NCBI GenBank assembly: GCA_963777855.1
Contig: CAVZRW010000015.1
Span: forward strand, 1 to 64,000
Length of the DNA stretch: 64,000 nucleotides
From: Prado023 sp963777855
Lineage (GTDB): Bacteria; Actinomycetota; Actinomycetes; S36-B12; CAIYMF01
Reading direction: 5' to 3'
Shown: piece after piece, positions 51,058 to 59,724 of the stretch
Layout of the letters: every line of letters begins with the position of its first letter
Numbering within the stretch: position 1 is the first letter of the stretch
Notes under the pieces: generated by a model
Told to the model about the DNA's origin: nothing
The model's database searches: none
The model's input: only the letters and a program-made list of their open reading frames with translations
Position numbers and translations under genes: made by a program

Positions 51058-53154
51058 ATGGGGGCCACCTACCGTGTGCGCATGCTGATCTCGCGCGTGC
51101 CCGTCCGCCTGGTGATGGCCAGTGCCCTGATGCTCTTCCTGGAACTGGCGCTGATCCGGTGGCTGGGCGCCAACATCCTGCACCTGTCCTACTTCTCCAA
51201 CATCGTCCTGCTGGGCTCGTTCCTGGGGATCGGCCTCGGGTTCCTGCGGGCCAAGCCGGGCGCGCGGCCGCCGTTCTGGTTCCCGCCGGTCCTGGCCATC
51301 ATGGTCGGGCTCGTCTACGCCGCCCCCCTGGGCGTGGACCGCGAGAACTCCGACCTGATCTTCTTCACGTCGCTGGCCACGACCGGTCCGCCCGCGTGGG
51401 TCGTCCTGCCGATCGTGTTCGTCGTGGTGGCGGCCGTTCTCTACGGACCCGGGTTCCTGGTCGGCCAGTGCTTCTTCGAGCTGCCGCGATTGACGGCCTA
51501 CCGCTACGACCTGATCGGCTCGCTGGTCGGGATCACGGCGTTCACCGGCCTGAGCTTCCTGGGCGCCGCGTCGCTGGTGTGGGGCGTGGTGGTCGCGGTG
51601 CTGGTGATCACGCTGTACTGGCCGGCCCGCTCGCGTGCCGCCGCCGGCGAGGCCGGGCCGTTCCCGGCGACGACCCGCATGGGCCTGGTGCTTGCCTGCC
51701 TCGGGGCCGCCGTGCTCGTCGGCACCCTGGCCAAGGAGTCCGCCCAGCCGGGCGTCCGGTGGTCGCCCTACTACAAGCTCGAGACCCAGACCCAGATGAC
51801 CACGATCGGCGAGTTCACCACGATCATCGCCAACGGGGTGCCCCACCAGGCCGTCACCGACGTGGAGGCGCGTGTCGGGTTCGAGCCCTTCTACCTCGTG
51901 CCCTACCAGCGTTCCGCGCGCGAGAACCCGGGCCGGGTGCTGATCGTGGGCGCGGGCACGGGCACCGACGTCGCCCTGGCCCTGCGCCAGGGGGCGACCA
52001 GCGTGGACGCCGTCGAGATCGACCCCCGGATCCGCGAGATCGGGCAGAACATCAACCCGAACAAGCCCTTCGACGACCCGCGGGTCACGGTCCACATCAA
52101 CGATGGCCGTGCCTTCATCGAGCAGGCCGAGGGCCCGTACGACACCATCCTGTTCGCCCTGCCCGACTCACTGACGCTGGTCGCGGGGGCCAGCCAGCTG
52201 CGCCTGGAGTCCTACCTGTTCACCGAGCCGGCGATGCAGCAGGTGCGTGAGCTGCTCGCCGACGACGGTGTGTTCGCCATGTACAACTACTACCGCGAGC
52301 CGTGGCTGGTCGGCCGGCTCGGTGCGACGATGGCCTCTGCGTTCGGCCACGACCCCTGCATCGACCTGAACCGCGACTACAACTCCGCCGTGCTGGTGGC
52401 CAGCGCCGATGCCTCGATGCAGCGCTGCGCCCCCGAGGACCAGGGTGCCGCGCTGCTGGCCGGGGCCCCGGCGCCCGTCAACGACGACCGGCCCTTCCTG
52501 TACCTGCGCACCCCGCACATCCCGGGCTTCTACCTGGGCGTGCTGCTGATGATCCTGCTGGTGAGCCTGGTCGCCGTCCGGGCGGCTATCGGCAGCCTGG
52601 GCCGGACGCGGCGCTACGGCGACCTGTTCCTGCTCGGCGCCGCGTTCCTGCTGCTCGAGACCCGGGCGATCACCATGTTCGCGCTGCTGTTCGGCACCAC
52701 GTGGCTGGTCAACGCGATCGTGTTCGGCGGGATCCTGGTGGCGGTGCTCGCCGCCGTGGAGTTCACCGCGTGGATGAAGCGCCGGGGACGCGGTGATCGG
52801 ATCTCGCTGCCGATCGCCTACGCCGTGCTGCTGGTGGGGCTGGCCATCGCATGGCTGGTGCCGCTGCAGTCGATGCTGGCCCTGCCGCTCCCCCTGCGGA
52901 TCATCGCGGCCACGACGATCACGTTCCTGCCCGTGTTCACCGCCAACGTCGTGTTCGCCTCCCGGTTCGACGAGGCGCCCGAGCCGACGGTGGCCTTCGG
53001 CGTCAACCTGCTGGGCGCCATGCTCGGCGGGGCGCTGGAGTACCTGGCACTGATCACCGGCTACCGGGCCCTGCTGCTGGTCGCCGCGCTGTTGTACCTG
53101 GGGGCGTTGGCCCTGGGAACCCGCGCGCGCCGAGAGGCTCCGGTCGCCGTCTGA
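51058..53154 (+). CDS. Membrane-embedded spermidine-synthase-like protein
   Basis: This 698-residue protein flanks a methyltransferase-like spermidine synthase core with membrane helices: about six before (residues 15-215) and about seven after (490-690). The core has VLIVGAGTGTDVALALRQGATSV (nucleotide-binding loop), DAVEIDPRIREIGQ, VTVHINDGRAFIEQAEGPYDTILF and a long C-terminal strand, but the Asp pair that binds putrescine in true SpeE is not evident. Such fused proteins are widespread in bacteria with no proven polyamine activity. ATG 51082 is an alternative start. It is followed after 32 bp by a HisA-like gene. Confidence 0.82.
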   Translation: MGATYRVRMLISRVPVRLVMASALMLFLELALIRWLGANILHLSYFSNIVLLGSFLGIGLGFLRAKPGARPPFWFPPVLAIMVGLVYAAPLGVDRENSDLIFFTSLATTGPPAWVVLPIVFVVVAAVLYGPGFLVGQCFFELPRLTAYRYDLIGSLVGITAFTGLSFLGAASLVWGVVVAVLVITLYWPARSRAAAGEAGPFPATTRMGLVLACLGAAVLVGTLAKESAQPGVRWSPYYKLETQTQMTTIGEFTTIIANGVPHQAVTDVEARVGFEPFYLVPYQRSARENPGRVLIVGAGTGTDVALALRQGATSVDAVEIDPRIREIGQNINPNKPFDDPRVTVHINDGRAFIEQAEGPYDTILFALPDSLTLVAGASQLRLESYLFTEPAMQQVRELLADDGVFAMYNYYREPWLVGRLGATMASAFGHDPCIDLNRDYNSAVLVASADASMQRCAPEDQGAALLAGAPAPVNDDRPFLYLRTPHIPGFYLGVLLMILLVSLVAVRAAIGSLGRTRRYGDLFLLGAAFLLLETRAITMFALLFGTTWLVNAIVFGGILVAVLAAVEFTAWMKRRGRGDRISLPIAYAVLLVGLAIAWLVPLQSMLALPLPLRIIAATTITFLPVFTANVVFASRFDEAPEPTVAFGVNLLGAMLGGALEYLALITGYRALLLVAALLYLGALALGTRARREAPVAV

Positions 53155-53186
53155 GCGGGCCGAGGGGGTTGGCTACTGTGCCCCCC

Positions 53187-53891
53187 ATGGCCAAGTACCC
53201 GCTCGCCCTCCTGCCCGTGGTGACGATCTCCGGGGGGCAGGCGCAGCTGCCGCCGCCCGGCTACGGTGCCTCGAGCGGGCGCGGCACGCCGGCGCACGCG
53301 ATAGCCGGCTGGGTCGCCCAGGGCGCGCCATGGATCCACGTGGTCGACCAGGACGCGGTCGAGGGTGCCGGTGGCAACCACGGGCACATCGTGGCCAGCG
53401 GGGCGCACCTGCAGTACTCCGGCGGGGTGCACGACGCGGCGTCGCTGGCCGCAGCCCTGGCGACCGGAGCCTCCCGCGTGGTCATCGAAGCCACCGACCC
53501 GCAGTGGGCCGCCGAGGTGGTCGGGACCCAGTCTGGCCGCGTCGCTGTCGGCCTCGACATCCGCCAGCCGGACGTCATCGACTCGGCGCGGGCCCTCGAG
53601 CACGCGGGCGCGCGGCGCTTCGTGGTGACCGACGCGGCGGAGTCCCACCACTGGCGCCACCACGACCGGCACCTGCTCGAGGAGTTCTGCGCGGCCACCA
53701 ACGTGCCCGTGATGGCACGCGGCGGGATCGCGCACCTCGGCGACCTGCACGCCCTGCACGAGTTGGTGCCGGCGGGTCTGGACGGGATCATCCTCGACGA
53801 TGCGCTCTACAACGGGGCGTTCACCTACACCGAGGCGGTCGCGGCCAGTGCCGACCGCTTCGACCTGTTCTACTGGGGCCCGCCGAGCTGA
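53187..53891 (+). CDS. HisA/PriA-like (beta-alpha)8 protein lacking catalytic residues
   Basis: This 234-residue protein aligns along its length with PriA/HisA: LLPVVTISGGQAQ, WIHVVDQDAVEGAGGNH, YSGGVHDAASLAAALATGASRVV, GRVAVGLDIRQ, RRFVVTDA, VMARGGIAHLGDLHAL. In working PriA/HisA the first strand is PAVDV with a catalytic Asp, which is Thr here, and the ITKDGT loop with the second catalytic Asp and phosphate contacts is replaced by AAESHHW. The middle Asp (GLD) stays. It is probably a divergent paralogue with another role rather than a histidine enzyme; no his genes are near. It lies between a membrane methyltransferase-like gene and an SDR gene. Confidence 0.78.
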   Translation: MAKYPLALLPVVTISGGQAQLPPPGYGASSGRGTPAHAIAGWVAQGAPWIHVVDQDAVEGAGGNHGHIVASGAHLQYSGGVHDAASLAAALATGASRVVIEATDPQWAAEVVGTQSGRVAVGLDIRQPDVIDSARALEHAGARRFVVTDAAESHHWRHHDRHLLEEFCAATNVPVMARGGIAHLGDLHALHELVPAGLDGIILDDALYNGAFTYTEAVAASADRFDLFYWGPPS

Positions 53892-53903
53892 TCGGAGCAC
53901 GTC

Positions 53904-54695
53904 ATGACCCTCGTCCTGCCCGGCGCGGTCGCGCTGGTCACCGGTGGCGCCTCCGGGATCGGAGCGGGCACGGCGCGCATGCTCGCGGCCGCCGGCGCCC
54001 GAGTGGTGGTGGCCGACATCGACCTGGTCGGGGCCCGCGCCGTGGCCCACGAGGTCGGTGGGCTCGCGGTGCGCTGCGACGTGGGGGTGCTGGCCGACAA
54101 CACGGCGGCCGTGACGGCCACCCTCGAGCGGTTCGGGCGCCTGGACGTGGTGGTGCTCAACGCCGGGATCGCCAGTGGGATGGCCGCCGACGAGTTCGAC
54201 GAGGCTGCCTACCGGCGGATCGTCGGGGTGAACCTCGACGGCGTCGTGATGGGTCTGGCCGCGGTGCTGCCGGCCCTGCGCGCCGGGTCCGGTGGACGGG
54301 TGGTCGCGGTCGCGAGCCTCGCCGGGCTGGCGCCGGTGCCGGAGGACCCGGTGTACGCGGCCACCAAGGCGGCGGTCGTCAACTACGTGCGCTCGGTCGG
54401 CCCCGCGCTGGCCGGTGAGGGGATCCTGGTCAACGCCGTCTGCCCGGGCTTCGCCGACACGGCGATCGTGGACGCCCTGCGCCCAGTGCTCTCGGCGGTC
54501 GGCTGGCCGCTGATGACGGTGGACGAGGTGGTTGCGGCGATCGCGGCGGCGCTCGGGTCGTCAAGCGCCGGGGAGGCGTGGCTCGTGCAGCACGGCCGAC
54601 CCGCGCAGCCGTACCGCTTCGGCGGCATCCCGGCGCCCGTCCGCGACGCTTCCCAGGCGGCAGGTCCCGACGTTCCGAGCTCGCCGGGACGCTGA
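53904..54695 (+). CDS. Short-chain dehydrogenase/reductase
   Basis: This 263-residue classical SDR has the cofactor motif LVTGGASGIGAGTARML, the Asp after strand 2 (VVVADIDLVGAR), which favours NAD(H), NAGIASGM, and the catalytic set Ser (VAVASLAGLAP), Tyr-x3-Lys (VYAATKAAV) and Asn. The C-terminal 30 residues are an unusual Pro-rich tail. The ATG is 12 bp after the HisA-like gene, so the two are probably co-transcribed. Substrate unknown. Confidence 0.9.
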   Translation: MTLVLPGAVALVTGGASGIGAGTARMLAAAGARVVVADIDLVGARAVAHEVGGLAVRCDVGVLADNTAAVTATLERFGRLDVVVLNAGIASGMAADEFDEAAYRRIVGVNLDGVVMGLAAVLPALRAGSGGRVVAVASLAGLAPVPEDPVYAATKAAVVNYVRSVGPALAGEGILVNAVCPGFADTAIVDALRPVLSAVGWPLMTVDEVVAAIAAALGSSSAGEAWLVQHGRPAQPYRFGGIPAPVRDASQAAGPDVPSSPGR

Positions 54696-54897
54696 TCCGC
54701 GCCGGGATCCGTCCAGGTCTGCTCGCCGTTCCGGGAGCCGCGCCAGGTCCGCTGGGCCGGTCGCCGCGCAGAGTTGCCGCGATCCGGGCGGAGCGCGGGG
54801 TGCGACCCGGTGCGCCGGCTGGTCGCCCGCCCACATGGCGATCGCTGTGTCCGATTCCTGCCAGTGCCACCCTCCACCGTCGGGCAGGATGGGGCCC

Positions 54898-56397
54898 ATG
54901 GAACACGGACTGGACCACGAGCGCTGCTACCGCGCCGTCGCCAGTCGTGACCAGCGCTTCGACGGCACCTTCTACACCGCGGTGCGCACGACCGGGATCT
55001 ACTGCCGCCCCTCGTGCCCGGCGACCACCCCGAAGCCGGCCAACGTCACCTTCTACCGAACCCCGGCCGCCGCCCAGCGCGAGGGCTACCGGGCCTGCCG
55101 GCGCTGCCGGCCCGATGCGACCCCCGGCTCGCCGGAGTGGAACATCCGCGGTGATGTGGTCGGCCGTGTCATGCGCCTGGTCGCTGACGGGGTCGTCGAG
55201 CGCAACGGGGTGGCCGGCCTCGCCACGGGCCTCGGCTACAGCGAGCGGCACCTGAACCGGCTGGTGACCGAGGAGCTCGGCGCCGGGATCCTGGCGATCG
55301 CCCGGGCCCAGCGCGCCCACACCGCGCGGATCCTGCTCGAGACCACGGACATGGCAGCCGCGGACGTGGCCTGGGCTGCTGGCTTCGGCAGCATCCGCTC
55401 GTTCAACGACACGGTCGGCGCGGTCTACGGCACGACCCCGACCGGCCTGCGGGGTGCCCGCCGCGGCACGGTCGCGGGCGAGGCGCCGCTGGTGGTCCGG
55501 CTGTCCACGCGTGCGCCGTTCGACGCCGCGACCGTGCTGGAGTTCCTCGGCGGGCGCGCGGTCCCTGGCCTCGAGTCGTTCGACGGCGAGGTGTACCGCC
55601 GCACGCTCGACCTTCCGCACGGGCACGCGACGGTGGGGGTGCGCGCGGTAGCCGGCGGGATCGCGGCGACCTTCCGGCTGGCCGACCTGCGCGACCTGGC
55701 CCCGGCGGTCGCCCGGGTGCGGCGCATGCTGGACCTCGACGCCGACCCGCAGGCCGTGGCCGAGGTGCTCGGCGCGGATCCGATGCTCGCCCCGCTCGTC
55801 GCGGCGCGCCCCGGGCTGCGCGCCTCAGCGACCGTGGACCCCTACGAGATCGTGGTGCGCGCGATCGTCGGCCAGCAGGTCAGCGTGACCGGGGCCCGGA
55901 CCGTGGTCGGGCGCCTCGTGGCGGCCCACGGCCAGCCGCTGGCGGTCGCCGACCCGGAGCTGACCCACGTGTTCCCCAGCGCCGAGCGGCTTGCCGAGGT
56001 CGACCCGGGGTCCCTGCCCATGCCGCGAGCGCGGGGTCGCAGCCTCGTGGGGGTCTGCCGTGCGATCGCCGACGGCGAGGTCTGCCTCGACGCGGGTGCC
56101 GACCGCCCGAGCGTCCTGGCGGCGCTGCTGGCCCGGCCCGGGATCGGGCCGTGGACCGCCGGGTACGTGGCGATGCGTGGCCTCGGCGACCCCGACGTGA
56201 TGCTCGCCGACGACCTCGGAGTGCGCCACGCGGTCCAGGCCCTCGGCGGCGACCCGAGGCCACGGGCAGTGCAGGAGCGTGCCCACCGGTGGCGGCCGTG
56301 GCGGTCGTACGCGGTGGGCCACCTGTGGGCGAGCCTGGCCGACCAGCCGCGGGCGGACGGCCCGAACCGGGGCCCCGACGACAGTGCCCGAACTTGA
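54898..56397 (+). CDS. alkA: Ada-AlkA fusion: methyl-phosphotriester sensor and 3-methyladenine DNA glycosylase
   Basis: This 499-residue protein has four parts: an Ada N-terminal zinc domain (TTGIYCRPSCPATTPKP ... YRACRRCRPDATPG) whose first Cys accepts methyl groups from DNA phosphotriesters; an AraC-type HTH (about 95-180, GVAGLATGLGYSERHLNRLV and AADVAWAAGFGSIRSFND); an AlkA N-terminal domain; and HhH-GPD (IVGQQVSVTGARTVVGRL, RPGIGPWTAGYVAMRG, DVMLADDLGVRHAV with the catalytic Asp). It repairs alkylated bases and activates the adaptive response. It is the mycobacterial AlkA arrangement, followed by ogt 22 bp downstream. Confidence 0.94.
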   Translation: MEHGLDHERCYRAVASRDQRFDGTFYTAVRTTGIYCRPSCPATTPKPANVTFYRTPAAAQREGYRACRRCRPDATPGSPEWNIRGDVVGRVMRLVADGVVERNGVAGLATGLGYSERHLNRLVTEELGAGILAIARAQRAHTARILLETTDMAAADVAWAAGFGSIRSFNDTVGAVYGTTPTGLRGARRGTVAGEAPLVVRLSTRAPFDAATVLEFLGGRAVPGLESFDGEVYRRTLDLPHGHATVGVRAVAGGIAATFRLADLRDLAPAVARVRRMLDLDADPQAVAEVLGADPMLAPLVAARPGLRASATVDPYEIVVRAIVGQQVSVTGARTVVGRLVAAHGQPLAVADPELTHVFPSAERLAEVDPGSLPMPRARGRSLVGVCRAIADGEVCLDAGADRPSVLAALLARPGIGPWTAGYVAMRGLGDPDVMLADDLGVRHAVQALGGDPRPRAVQERAHRWRPWRSYAVGHLWASLADQPRADGPNRGPDDSART

Positions 56398-56419
56398 CGG
56401 TGTTGAGGTGGAGGAGACG

Positions 56420-56965
56420 ATGAGCATGCCGGGGACGGTCGAGCGCGAGATGGTCACGCCCATCGGTCCGCTGCGCCTGGTCGCCGGGCCGCGCGGGCTG
56501 CGGGCGGTTCTCTGGCCGGGCGAGGACGGCTCACGGGTGCGCCGCTCGCTGGTGGAGCCGGGCGCGGCGGGTGGTGTCGAGGACGACGACGGGGGTGCCC
56601 TCGCCCGCGCGCATCTCGATCGCGCCGAGCGAGAGCTGGCCGAGTACTTCGAGGGCACCCGGCGGTCCTTCGATGTGGCCCTCGACCCGGTCGGCACGGA
56701 CTTCCAGGCGCGGGCGTGGGCGGTGCTGCGCACCATCCCGTTCGGGCACACCATGAGCTACGGGGAGCAGGCCCTCGCCCTCGGCGATCCCGGGGCCGCG
56801 CGTGCGGTTGGCGCCGCCAACGGCCGGAACCCGATCTCGATCCTCGTGCCGTGCCACCGCGTGGTCGCCCGCAGCGGGGCGCTCACCGGATTCGCGGGAG
56901 GCATCGACACCAAGGCCTGGCTGCTCGAGCACGAGCGCCGAGTCCTGGCCGCGTCCACCGGCTGA
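56420..56965 (+). CDS. ogt: Methylated-DNA--protein-cysteine methyltransferase
   Basis: This 181-residue suicide enzyme removes O6-methyl from guanine. The active-site motif ILVPCHRVVARSGALTGFAGG is present with its acceptor Cys, preceded by the recognition helix GDPGAARAVGAANGRNP and the 'FQ.RAWAVLRTIPFGHTMSYGE' strand. GGAGGAGACG precedes the ATG at 56420. Co-transcribed with alkA, forming an adaptive-response operon for alkylation damage. Confidence 0.95.
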   Translation: MSMPGTVEREMVTPIGPLRLVAGPRGLRAVLWPGEDGSRVRRSLVEPGAAGGVEDDDGGALARAHLDRAERELAEYFEGTRRSFDVALDPVGTDFQARAWAVLRTIPFGHTMSYGEQALALGDPGAARAVGAANGRNPISILVPCHRVVARSGALTGFAGGIDTKAWLLEHERRVLAASTG

Positions 56966-56980
56966 CCGCCGACGCGACCT

Positions 56981-57076
56981 CGACCAACCGTGGGCACCAG
57001 TACGTCGCCTCGCCTCCGCCGTGAACCACGACCAACCGTGCGCACGAGTAGGTCGTTCCGCCTCCCCCTGAACCCC
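56981..57076. repeat. 48-bp tandem repeat, two units
   Basis: Units 56981-57028 and 57029-57076 are directly adjacent and match at about 40 of 48 positions. Both begin CGACCAACCGTG. They lie just after ogt, between the convergent ogt and feoC genes. Confidence 0.8.
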
Positions 57077-57085
57077 GGCCCGGGG

Positions 57086-57209
57086 AACCTCGCACACGGC
57101 TTCGTCGTCCGGCGGGGGCGACCGGAGGGATCTAGCAGCGAAACCGACTGCGAGGTTTCCCGAGAGGGCTGCCGTCCGGGCCTGAAACGGCAGAACCGTG
57201 CGCGAGGTT
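57086..57209. repeat. Repeated AACCG...CGAGGTT motifs, nested inverted repeat
   Basis: AACCTCGCACACGG (57086-57099) and CCGTGCGCGAGGTT (57196-57209) form an inverted repeat with one mismatch. A third version of the motif, AACCGACTGCGAGGTTT, lies between them. The 48-bp tandem repeat just upstream carries the related AACCGTGCGCACGAG. It may act as the ogt/feoC terminator or as protein-binding sites. Confidence 0.6.
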
Positions 57210-57216
57210 CGGCCGC

Positions 57217-57489
57217 TCAGCGGTCCGTCAGGCGCCAGGCGGTGAGCCCGGACCCGACGAGCGAGCCCACTCCCGCCGAGGCGCACCCACGCGAAGAGCC
57301 GCAGTCGCCGCACCCGGAATCCGTGCACGCCCCGGCGAACACGAGCGCCCGGCGGATCCGCCCCGCTGCCGCCAGGCTGGCGAGCGCGGCCTCCGCCGTG
57401 TCGAGGTCCAGCTCGGTGCGCCGCGCCACCTCGGCCGTCGACCCTGCCCCGGCGCCCACCGCAGCCAGCACATCGCTGAGCACGCTCAT
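57217..57489 (-). CDS. feoC: FeoC-like protein
   Basis: This 90-residue protein starts inside the feoB stop (ATGA). It has an N-terminal winged-helix part (MSVLSDVLAAVGAGAGSTAE, VARRTELDLDTAEAALASLAAAGRIRR), as in FeoC, and a Cys cluster in the C-terminal half (FAGACTDSGCGDCGSSRGC) that could bind an Fe-S cluster. It is the third gene of feoABC and probably adjusts FeoB stability or activity with iron or oxygen. Confidence 0.82.
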   Translation of the reverse strand: MSVLSDVLAAVGAGAGSTAEVARRTELDLDTAEAALASLAAAGRIRRALVFAGACTDSGCGDCGSSRGCASAGVGSLVGSGLTAWRLTDR

Positions 57490-59480
57490 GCCAGGGCCGC
57501 GCCGACCTGGAACACCAGCACCGCCAGCACCCAGGCCATCGTGAGCTGCATGACCACCCCGACGGCCGTCCACCGTCCGCCGATCTGGCGGCGTTGCGTG
57601 GCCAGGGTCGCCACGCAGGGTGTGTAGGCCAGCAGGAACACCAGGAACGCGGCGGCCGCCGCCTGCGGGTGCCCCCCCGAGCTGGCCACGAAGTCCGCGT
57701 ACACGGATGTGCTCAGGTCCGCACCCGGGGGATAAGTCTGGGCCCACGAGGAGATCACGGCCTCCTTCGCCACGAACCCGACGATCAGCGCGCCGACCGC
57801 GTGCCACTCGGCGAAGCCCGTTGGGGTGAACAGGACCGCGGCCTGGTCGGCGATCCACGCGTAGAGGCTGTCTGCGATCGGCACCTCGCCGAGGGAGCCG
57901 GCACTGCCCGGCGCGGGGATCACCCCGAGCGCCCAGACCACGGCCACGGTGGCCACGATGATCCCGGACGCGGTCTGCAGGAACCCGCGCAGTCGCATCC
58001 AGGTCGCCGCCCCGAGCAGGCGCCACGACGGGCGCTGGTACGGCGGAAGGTCCAGCAGCAACGGGTCCGTGCCCATCGAGCGGATCAGGGTCGTGCGCAG
58101 CAGGAGGCCGCCGAGCACCACCAGCACGATGCTGGTCAGGTACATCGCGAACACCACAGTCCCGGCGTTCTCCGGGAAGAACGTGGCGGCGACCATCACG
58201 TAGACGGTCAGCCGGGCGGAGCACGACGTGAACGGCACGAGCAGCGCCGTGAGCAGGCGGTGGCGCGCATCGGGCAGCACCCGAACCGCGGAGATGGCCG
58301 GCACGTTGCACCCGAAGCCGACCACGAGCGGCAGGAACGCCCGACCCGGCAGGCCCAGGCGGCCCATCAGTCGGTCGGTGACGACGGCGGCCCGGGCCAT
58401 GTACCCGGAGTCCTCCAGCAGGGCGAGCAGGGCGAACATGATCGCCATCAGGGGGATGAAGGTCAGCAGCATCCCGACGCCGGCGATGAGGCCGTTGACG
58501 AGGAACCCCTCGAGGAGCCCCCCGCCGAGCCCGACCGCGGCGAGCAGGGCCTCGGTCGCGCGGGTGACCGGCCCCGTGAAGAACGCATCCAGGGCTCCCT
58601 GCAGGGGCGCGGCGACCCGGGTGGTGAGGGCGAAGACCGCCCACATCACGGCCAGGAACACCAGGGGGCCGACCACGGGGGCGGTGACCCAGCGGTCGAC
58701 CCGGTCCGACCAGCTCTGGCGCGAGTCGTGGGTGCGGGTGGTCACGGTCGAGGTGGTGCGGGTGACCCAGTCGAACACCGCCTCGGCGCGGGCGAGGTCG
58801 TCGTCGGCGAGCAGCTCGTGCTCGAGGGCGGCGGCTGGGGTCGGGGGGCACGCGGTGCATCCGGCCGGGCAGTCCCGGGCGCACGCGCGCACCGCCGGTC
58901 CGGTCAGGGCCAGCGTGGCGGGGGCGGGGCTGGTCAGGGCGTGGCCCACGGTGGAGGCCAGCACCTCGACCTGCCGTCGGCGCGGGTCGACCTGGACCAC
59001 CGGCACGCCCAGCGCAACGGCCAGGGCGGCGGTGTCCACCACCACGCCGCGCCTCGCCGCGACGTCCGTCATGGTCAGGGCCACCACCATGCGCACCGGC
59101 AGCTGGCGCACGTGCGCGGCCAGGACCAGCGAGCGGCCCAGGTGCGCCGCGTCGCAGACGACGACGACGAGGTCGACGTCGCCCCCGCCGCCGGTGAGCA
59201 GCTCGGCGGTCAGGGCCTCGTCGGGGGACATGGGGTCCAGGGAGTAGGCCCCGGGGAGGTCGGTCAGGGCGACCTCCCCGAACGCCGGGTCGACCCAGCG
59301 CCCGGACCCGACCTCGACGCTGGTGCCCGGGTAGTTGCCGACGGCCCGCCCGGCTCCGGTGAGGGCGTTGAACAGCGTGGACTTGCCGGAGTTGGGGCTG
59401 CCGACGAGGGCGACGGTGCGCGACCCGGCGGCCGCGGGCGTGCTCGGGGTCTCGTGGCAGTTCGCGGTGGTGTCAGCCAC
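57486..59480 (-). CDS. feoB: Ferrous iron transporter FeoB
   Basis: This 664-residue protein begins at GTG 59480. The G domain has TVALVGSPNSGKSTLFNALTG (G1), NYPGTSVEV (G2), LTDLPGAYSLDP (G3) and LTMTDVAARRG (G4 variant). A Cys-rich linker, CARDCPAGCTACPP, follows near residue 200, which is not usual for the short linker of this protein. Two Gate domains with SGYMARAAVVTDRLMGRLGLPG and GFGCNVPAISAVR, and VPFTSCSARLTVYV, form the membrane pore. It imports Fe2+ powered by GTP hydrolysis. Gene order is feoA-feoB-feoC with overlaps. Confidence 0.95.
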   Translation of the reverse strand: MADTTANCHETPSTPAAAGSRTVALVGSPNSGKSTLFNALTGAGRAVGNYPGTSVEVGSGRWVDPAFGEVALTDLPGAYSLDPMSPDEALTAELLTGGGGDVDLVVVVCDAAHLGRSLVLAAHVRQLPVRMVVALTMTDVAARRGVVVDTAALAVALGVPVVQVDPRRRQVEVLASTVGHALTSPAPATLALTGPAVRACARDCPAGCTACPPTPAAALEHELLADDDLARAEAVFDWVTRTTSTVTTRTHDSRQSWSDRVDRWVTAPVVGPLVFLAVMWAVFALTTRVAAPLQGALDAFFTGPVTRATEALLAAVGLGGGLLEGFLVNGLIAGVGMLLTFIPLMAIMFALLALLEDSGYMARAAVVTDRLMGRLGLPGRAFLPLVVGFGCNVPAISAVRVLPDARHRLLTALLVPFTSCSARLTVYVMVAATFFPENAGTVVFAMYLTSIVLVVLGGLLLRTTLIRSMGTDPLLLDLPPYQRPSWRLLGAATWMRLRGFLQTASGIIVATVAVVWALGVIPAPGSAGSLGEVPIADSLYAWIADQAAVLFTPTGFAEWHAVGALIVGFVAKEAVISSWAQTYPPGADLSTSVYADFVASSGGHPQAAAAAFLVFLLAYTPCVATLATQRRQIGGRWTAVGVVMQLTMAWVLAVLVFQVGAALA

Positions 59481-59715
59481 GACTGGCCTCGGTGACCCGG
59501 ATCCCGGTGAGGATGCTGCGCGAGACCGCGACCCGGTCGTCGCCGATCGCGAGGATGGCCCCGCCGCCGGAGGTGCGCGCGTGGATGCTCAGCACGCACC
59601 CCGCCCGCACGCCGAGCTCGGCCAGGCGACGGGTGACCGCGACGCTGTCCGCACGGCTGCTCGCGACCTCCATGGGACGGCCGGGCGGCACCTCGTCCAA
59701 CGTCATGGCGCCCAT
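59473..59715 (-). CDS. feoA: FeoA-like protein
   Basis: This 80-residue SH3-like protein contains MTLDEVPPGRPMEV, RRLAELGVRAGCVLSI and AILAIGDDRVAVSRSILTGIRV, the standard FeoA pattern. ATG 59715 (MGAMTLD) or ATG 59706 may be the start. Its end overlaps the feoB start by 8 bp. It assists FeoB at the inner face of the membrane. Confidence 0.92.
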   Translation of the reverse strand: MGAMTLDEVPPGRPMEVASSRADSVAVTRRLAELGVRAGCVLSIHARTSGGGAILAIGDDRVAVSRSILTGIRVTEASRG

Positions 59716-59724
59716 GGTAGCCGG

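Noticed and set aside
56981..57209. Repeats considered as a CRISPR array or attachment site
   Set aside because: No regular spacer pattern, no integrase, and no tRNA next to it.
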